Source: Mesotoga prima MesG1.Ag.4.2 (GTDB taxonomy: Bacteria; Thermotogota; Thermotogae; Petrotogales; Kosmotogaceae). Taken from it: 64,000 nt of DNA. This document shows positions 59,833 to 64,000 of this stretch, piece after piece (positions within the stretch are counted from its first letter, which is position 1; every line of letters starts with the position of its first letter). The translations under genes were made by a program, and so were the position numbers. Under the pieces are notes generated by a model. It had not been told where the DNA came from, did no database searches, and worked only from the letters and a program-made list of their open reading frames with translations. The stretch lies in contig NC_017934.1 in NCBI RefSeq assembly GCF_000147715.2, positions 1,488,001-1,552,000 on the forward strand, written 5' to 3'.

Positions 59833-62034
59833 ATGCCAAACAGAAAATCGAGAGGAAATTCTAATTTCATGAAATCCGTTCAGCGGCCGATTGTGTGGGC
59901 CGTGGCCATACTCTTTGGAGTTGGAATAGTCTGGTGGTCGGTTGCCCAGTATCTTGGAGGGAGCTCCCAGGGCAATGAGCAGGGCACCGGTACGGAGATC
60001 AGTTTTACCGAAACTGTCGGAGGGCTTACAAAAGACGGTACCCCTCTCTCAAATTCAGATTACTGGATCACTTATTCAGAATACGAAACGTCTGTGCGCG
60101 ACACACTTACGAATCTTCGGAGTCAGGGTTACAACCTCGATCCATACTTTGAAACTGAAAACTATCCCAGCGAAATGGGAATCAGATATGATTTGTTCAA
60201 GTCATTGATAGATCAGAAGACACTTCTTTTCTACGCGACAGAGAACGGTGTCCTTCCAACTGCGGAACAGGTCGATGCGGAAACCAATAGAATCGTCGAT
60301 GAATACGTGGCAGACGAGGAAACAAAATCCGCAATTATTTATCAGTACGGTTCGGTGGATGCTTTCTCTGAACTGGTAAGAGACTACGTGGTAACACAAA
60401 TGCTTGCAACTAATGTCACGCAGAAAGCTATTCCCGACATGGAAGAGAGATTTGAGAACTACGTCAACGAAAACATGGAAGATCTGAAGATCAACTATGA
60501 GAAAGTTGATGCAAACCACATTCTCGTCTCGGATGAAGCCAGTGCGGTTGAGATTAAGTCGATGATAGACAGCGGTGAGATTTCGTTCACCGATGCCGCG
60601 ACTCAGTTTTCTATCGATACCGACACTGCGATAAACGGTGGAGCCCTTGGTGAATTCGGAAGGGGTCAGATGGTGCAGGAGTTTGAAGATGCCTCGTTCG
60701 ATGCTACGCCCGGTCTTGTAATAGGCCCTGTGGAATCGCAGTTCGGCTACCACTTGATACGGGTTAACAGCAAAACAACTTTCGACACTTTCGAGGAGTT
60801 TGCCAGCACTTCTGCCTATCAGACTGAGCTAGGCCGCTTTGAAAATGAGGAGTTCAATAAATGGATAGCCGACTATCGTCAACAGAACAACCTCTCATAT
60901 ACAATCAACGATCCGGATTTGCAGATGTACGCCAGATACGACGAGGCAATTTCCGACCCAGAAAAGTCAAGTGCGCTTCTTGAGGAGCTCGAGAAAGACT
61001 ACTTCGACGAATCCGGCAATCTCCTGATTGGAGACTCGTATCTTCCCGTTGTTTTCTACACCGAACTCGCCGAAAACGAGATAACGAAGCTTAGAAACCA
61101 GATATTTGATCTTGAAGATCTTCAGGATTTACTGTTGACTCTGCCTTCTACGGCCACTTCGCTGACGATCGATGAAATTGACAGCCGGCTCGAGACGATC
61201 CCATCTACAGATACGGAGGCCAGAAGTGTTCTTACCGACGCGAAAAGGGCCAAAGAGTACATGAGTGAATTCAACGTAGAGACTCCTGAAGAAATTGAAG
61301 AGGCTCTCACGGAGAAACGTAGTTTGCTTGACAGCAAGAACTTGCGATTCGAGAATTCGGTGCGATACCTTTATTCTGTGATGCCAAATTCAGCGAGAGT
61401 GATTAACTACATGTACCAGATCGACGGTGATAATCCCGAAGTGGTATACATGTACAACGAGACTTCTTATAACACGAACATAAGGCCTCTTCTCGAAAGC
61501 CCCGAGCTACTCGACAGCTATCTTGAATATTATGGACAGTACTTCGGCGCTCAGGCAAGATCACTTCTCCTGGATTCTCCAATTCAGGGAATTGAAAGCG
61601 ATCTTAATCAGAAGGTTATCAACTCCACCGAAGCAGCTACGGATCTCAAGATGAGCGCTCTGTACCTCCTTGTGGATATATATGAAAAGATGGCGAACAT
61701 GGAGCAGAACGAGCAGCTAACGCAGATATACCTTCTCAGTGAAAAGCACTATCTTGAGAAACTTGCCGAACTCTATCCCGAAGACGAAACTATAAGATCG
61801 CTCATCGAAACAATAAAATTCCAGATTTCCGAACTCAATGCTCAGAATAACGTCGATGCAATTCCAACAGCTGACGCTACTTCTACTGAAACCTCGACTG
61901 AAACGCTTATCGACACTGAGATAGGTACAGGCGAACTGGAAGTTCCTTTGGGTAATGATGAGCATTCTTCTATCGGAGACGTTGATTTAGACGTGAATTT
62001 CGATAGTGAAGGAGCTACTGAGACTGTTAACTAG
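59833..62034 (+). CDS. Membrane-anchored peptidyl-prolyl isomerase (SurA/PpiD-like parvulin)
   Basis: 733 aa. One N-terminal transmembrane helix (about 21-40, RPIVWAVAILFGVGIVWW) anchors a large outer-face protein. An N-terminal SurA-like helical region precedes a PpiC-type parvulin domain (about 229-318: VDANHILVSDEASAVEI, FSIDTDTAINGGALGEFGRG, VESQFGYHLIRV). A long C-terminal helical region and an acidic Ser/Thr/Glu tail follow. It folds envelope or exported proteins; in Thermotogae it may serve the toga. GTTGAAAAC-type site upstream; a strong terminator follows. Confidence 0.8.
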   Translation: MPNRKSRGNSNFMKSVQRPIVWAVAILFGVGIVWWSVAQYLGGSSQGNEQGTGTEISFTETVGGLTKDGTPLSNSDYWITYSEYETSVRDTLTNLRSQGYNLDPYFETENYPSEMGIRYDLFKSLIDQKTLLFYATENGVLPTAEQVDAETNRIVDEYVADEETKSAIIYQYGSVDAFSELVRDYVVTQMLATNVTQKAIPDMEERFENYVNENMEDLKINYEKVDANHILVSDEASAVEIKSMIDSGEISFTDAATQFSIDTDTAINGGALGEFGRGQMVQEFEDASFDATPGLVIGPVESQFGYHLIRVNSKTTFDTFEEFASTSAYQTELGRFENEEFNKWIADYRQQNNLSYTINDPDLQMYARYDEAISDPEKSSALLEELEKDYFDESGNLLIGDSYLPVVFYTELAENEITKLRNQIFDLEDLQDLLLTLPSTATSLTIDEIDSRLETIPSTDTEARSVLTDAKRAKEYMSEFNVETPEEIEEALTEKRSLLDSKNLRFENSVRYLYSVMPNSARVINYMYQIDGDNPEVVYMYNETSYNTNIRPLLESPELLDSYLEYYGQYFGAQARSLLLDSPIQGIESDLNQKVINSTEAATDLKMSALYLLVDIYEKMANMEQNEQLTQIYLLSEKHYLEKLAELYPEDETIRSLIETIKFQISELNAQNNVDAIPTADATSTETSTETLIDTEIGTGELEVPLGNDEHSSIGDVDLDVNFDSEGATETVN

Positions 62035-62041
62035 CAGAACG

Positions 62042-62065
62042 AAGGGTGGCTTACGCCACCCTTTT
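62042..62065 (+). terminator. Intrinsic terminator after the parvulin gene
   Basis: AAGGGTGGC and GCCACCCTT pair perfectly around TTAC, followed by TT then C, so the T-tract is short. It closes the parvulin transcript and sits just ahead of the 3' end of the convergent tRNA. Confidence 0.75.
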
Positions 62066-62066
62066 C

Positions 62067-62142
62067 TGGCTGGGGCGGCAGGATTCGAACCTACGGATGT
62101 CAGAGCCAAAATCTGATGCCTTACCAACTTGGCTACGCCCCA
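62067..62142 (-). tRNA. tRNA-Gln (anticodon TTG)
   Basis: 76 nt, CCA encoded. The acceptor TGGGGCG/CGCCCCA pairs fully and the discriminator is G. The D-arm has GCCAAGTTGGTAAGGC. The anticodon arm is TCAGA-TTTTGGC-TCTGA, giving anticodon TTG, which reads CAA/CAG. The T-arm contains GGTTCGAATCC. The U1-A72 pair is normal for bacterial tRNA-Gln. Confidence 0.95.
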
Positions 62143-62198
62143 CAGCAAATAGATTCTAACATCGACGATTTGTGGTGTCAATGATTTGGAGTGATTCT

Positions 62199-63866
62199 AT
62201 GGCTGACCACGAGATTTTTGTAAAGGAATTGGGCAAGAAGATCCATGTGACGAAAGAGACTTCCTTCTTTGAACTTTCGAAAATGTGCGGCGAACTCCAC
62301 AAGGCTCCCATAATGGCTGCTAAATCTGGAAACTCTTTAATAGAGCTTTGTAGAAATGTAAACGGCGAAAGCGAAGTGGAATTCATTGATCTCTTTTCTC
62401 TCGATGGAATAAGGATCTATACCAGGGGAGCTCTGTTCATACTCTTCATTGCAATCAGGGAGCTATTCGGTTCGGCACAGTTGAATGTACACCACTCCAG
62501 AGGAACGGGACTAGTCTGCAATATTGAGGGAATAGAAAGCACTCCCGAGAATCTCCTCCAAATCGAAGAGAGAATGAGAGAGTTAGTCAAAGAGGATATC
62601 GTTTTCGAAAAGGCCACGCTGAGGAAATTCGAGGCAATACGGCTTTTCAGTGAAGATGGACAGAGAGACAAGGCTCTGCTCTTCAAATACAGAAAGAAAT
62701 CGACCGTCAATATCTACAGATGTAAGGGATTCATAAACTACTTCTACGGTTATATGCCTTACTCGACCGGAGCTATACTGAATTTTTCCCTAATACCCTA
62801 TGGAGATTATTTTATACTGAATCTCCCCGACACAAAACAGCCTGACAGGTTACCGAAGTTCGTCGATCAGCCAAAGATCTCTACCATCTTCCTCGAACAT
62901 GAAAGGTGGGGCGAGATCCTCGGAGTGAAAACTATTGGAGAGATAAACGAAATAATCAGCAAGGGCCCAAGAGAGATTCGAGAGATAGTGAATATTACGG
63001 AATCCCTCCATGAAAAGAAGATCGGTGCTATCGCAGACCAGATTGCCAAACATAAGGAACCCAGTCTGATTCTCATAGCAGGTCCTTCGAGTTCCGGAAA
63101 GACAACCTTCTCAAAGAGGCTGATGCTTCATCTCAAGGTACTCGGTATGAATCCCGTGCAGATATCGATTGACGATTACTTCGTCGACAGAGAAAAAACT
63201 CCGCTTGACGAGAACGGTAATTACGATTTCGAATCGATACATGCTCTTAACATCGATCTGTTCAACGAACAGATCTCGCAACTCTTGGATGGCAAAGAGG
63301 TCTTGCTTCCCAAATTTGATTTCATGCTTGGCAAGAGCGGCTTCCATGACAAACCCATCAGAATCTCCGAGGGTCAACCGGTGATCATAGAGGGAATTCA
63401 TGGCCTTAATGAATTGCTAAGCAGCTCCGTTCCAAGACACAGGAAATTCAAGATATATGTCAGCGCCCTGACGCAAATGAATCTCGACAGTCTGAACAGA
63501 ATACCAACTACGGACGTCAGATTGCTGCGCAGAATAGTGCGTGACAACAGATCGAGAGGTCACTCGGCGCTTGACACGATGCGCATGTGGCCAAGCGTGC
63601 GAAGAGGAGAGGATAAGTATATCTTTCCCTTTCAGGAAGAGGCAGATGTCATGTTCAATTCTGCCATAGTATATGAACTGGCAGCGTTAAAGGGATTTGC
63701 AGAGCCTCTACTTGTACAGATTGATGATTCCGTACCTGAATATATCGAAGCTAAGAGGCTTCTCAGGTTCATTGATTACCTGCTTCCAATGATGAACCTC
63801 GAGGATATTCCGAGAACCTCCATTATCAAGGAATTCATTGGCGACAGTGTATTCGGTTCCTTATGA
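62199..63866 (+). CDS. TGS-domain nucleoside/uridine-kinase-like protein
   Basis: 555 aa. Residues about 1-70 resemble a TGS domain and the next part the threonyl-tRNA-synthetase-like second domain (VHHSRGTGLVC). From about 285 is a P-loop kinase with the Walker A loop GPSSSGKTTFSKR (near 295), the Lid motif DDYFVDREKTPLDENGNYDF and the substrate-binding IEGIHGLNELL. Kinases of this form, including the T. maritima one I recall as TM0751, phosphorylate uridine/cytidine or related substrates. ATG 62199 has TTGGAGTGATT upstream; the longer frame from 62172 lacks a site. The next gene starts 9 nt after. Confidence 0.85.
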   Translation: MADHEIFVKELGKKIHVTKETSFFELSKMCGELHKAPIMAAKSGNSLIELCRNVNGESEVEFIDLFSLDGIRIYTRGALFILFIAIRELFGSAQLNVHHSRGTGLVCNIEGIESTPENLLQIEERMRELVKEDIVFEKATLRKFEAIRLFSEDGQRDKALLFKYRKKSTVNIYRCKGFINYFYGYMPYSTGAILNFSLIPYGDYFILNLPDTKQPDRLPKFVDQPKISTIFLEHERWGEILGVKTIGEINEIISKGPREIREIVNITESLHEKKIGAIADQIAKHKEPSLILIAGPSSSGKTTFSKRLMLHLKVLGMNPVQISIDDYFVDREKTPLDENGNYDFESIHALNIDLFNEQISQLLDGKEVLLPKFDFMLGKSGFHDKPIRISEGQPVIIEGIHGLNELLSSSVPRHRKFKIYVSALTQMNLDSLNRIPTTDVRLLRRIVRDNRSRGHSALDTMRMWPSVRRGEDKYIFPFQEEADVMFNSAIVYELAALKGFAEPLLVQIDDSVPEYIEAKRLLRFIDYLLPMMNLEDIPRTSIIKEFIGDSVFGSL

Positions 63867-63875
63867 GGTGAAGCC

Positions 63876-64000
63876 ATGCAAGGTGTAGACAATGAGACAA
63901 GGAAAGCTGTCCTGAACAGACTGAAAAGAATCGAGGGCCAGATTAGAGGGCTACAGAAAATGGTTGAAAATGACAGAGTCTGCGGTGATATTCTGACGCA
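63876..64000 (+). CDS. CsoR/FrmR-type metal or formaldehyde sensor (3' end cut)
   Basis: 41 codons are visible. The start MQGVDNETRKAVLNRLKRIE continues GQIRGLQKMVENDRVCGDIL, the diagnostic N-terminal helix of the DUF156 family, with the RIEGQIRG motif and a ligand Cys at about residue 36. Family members bind Cu(I), Ni(II)/Co(II), or react with formaldehyde, and repress neighbouring export or detoxification genes. GAGGTGA lies 5 nt before the ATG. Whether it is CsoR, RcnR or FrmR needs the missing C-terminal ligands. Confidence 0.85.
   Translation, partial: MQGVDNETRKAVLNRLKRIEGQIRGLQKMVENDRVCGDILT

Noticed and set aside
1-64000. CRISPR array or rRNA operon
   Set aside because: No regularly spaced direct repeats with unique spacers and no rRNA-like conserved blocks were seen on either strand.

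Overview
The window looks like chromosomal DNA from a mesophilic member of the Thermotogae, most likely the Mesotoga/Kosmotogales group. I infer this from gene content, not from any search. The supporting content is ABC sugar importers without their own ATPase, a DUF4912-GH57 pair, a TGS-domain nucleoside kinase, a PhoH / 7TM-HD / YbeY block, tandem FeoA-FeoB, frequent GTG and TTG starts with strong Shine-Dalgarno sequences, and a GC content I judge by eye to be in the mid-40s percent. There are no rRNA genes, CRISPR arrays or intact insertion sequences. One tRNA gene (Gln, anticodon TTG) is present.

Layout. 1-3.1 kb: a minus-strand fatty-acid-like cassette (ketoacyl-synthase-III-like, SDR reductase, TetR regulator running off the edge) behind a 34-bp palindrome, then an alpha/beta hydrolase. 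3.2-8.7 kb: a SIS sugar isomerase, a methyltransferase, two Gfo/Idh/MocA dehydrogenases, then a decaying stretch (frameshifted PHP phosphatase, broken CBS-domain gene joined to a phosphodiesterase tail). 8.7-10.3 kb: gene-poor, one small ORF. 10.3-14 kb: two pseudopilins and a 905-aa PilX-like protein, closed by a bidirectional terminator. 14.1-21 kb: TctCBA tricarboxylate transporter with aroA at its 3' end, divergent from an MFS transporter and LacI regulator. 21.3-24.5 kb: thioredoxin-NHL protein, a repeat-bearing gap, a lone pseudopilin.

24.8-37.8 kb is the most distinctive part. It is a co-directional sugar locus opened by a ROK repressor with a clear promoter and 27-bp operator. It continues with an ABC sugar importer (binding protein, hairpin, two permeases), a Cys/Met PLP lyase, a GH38 alpha-mannosidase, a ROK kinase, a GmhA-type phosphoheptose isomerase, an unrecognised 333-aa protein and a PfkB/HldE-like kinase fused to a HAD phosphatase. 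The ADP-heptose nucleotidyltransferase is missing, so this looks like a heptose- or ketose-phosphate module tied to mannoside import rather than LPS-core synthesis.

38.5-64 kb is mostly housekeeping: PAF-acetylhydrolase-like lipase; ispD, DUF1015, ybeY, 7TM-HD phosphodiesterase and phoH; a sigma-54-activator-like AAA+ protein; phosphohexomutase; PhzF; feoA-feoB; a response regulator with two TrkA subunits, TrkH and hisS; DUF4912 plus GH57 branching enzyme; a membrane-anchored parvulin; tRNA-Gln; a TGS-uridine-kinase-like protein; and the start of a CsoR/FrmR-type metal or formaldehyde sensor. Start codons were often moved downstream of the longest reading frame where a Shine-Dalgarno sequence decides the start; each entry says so.
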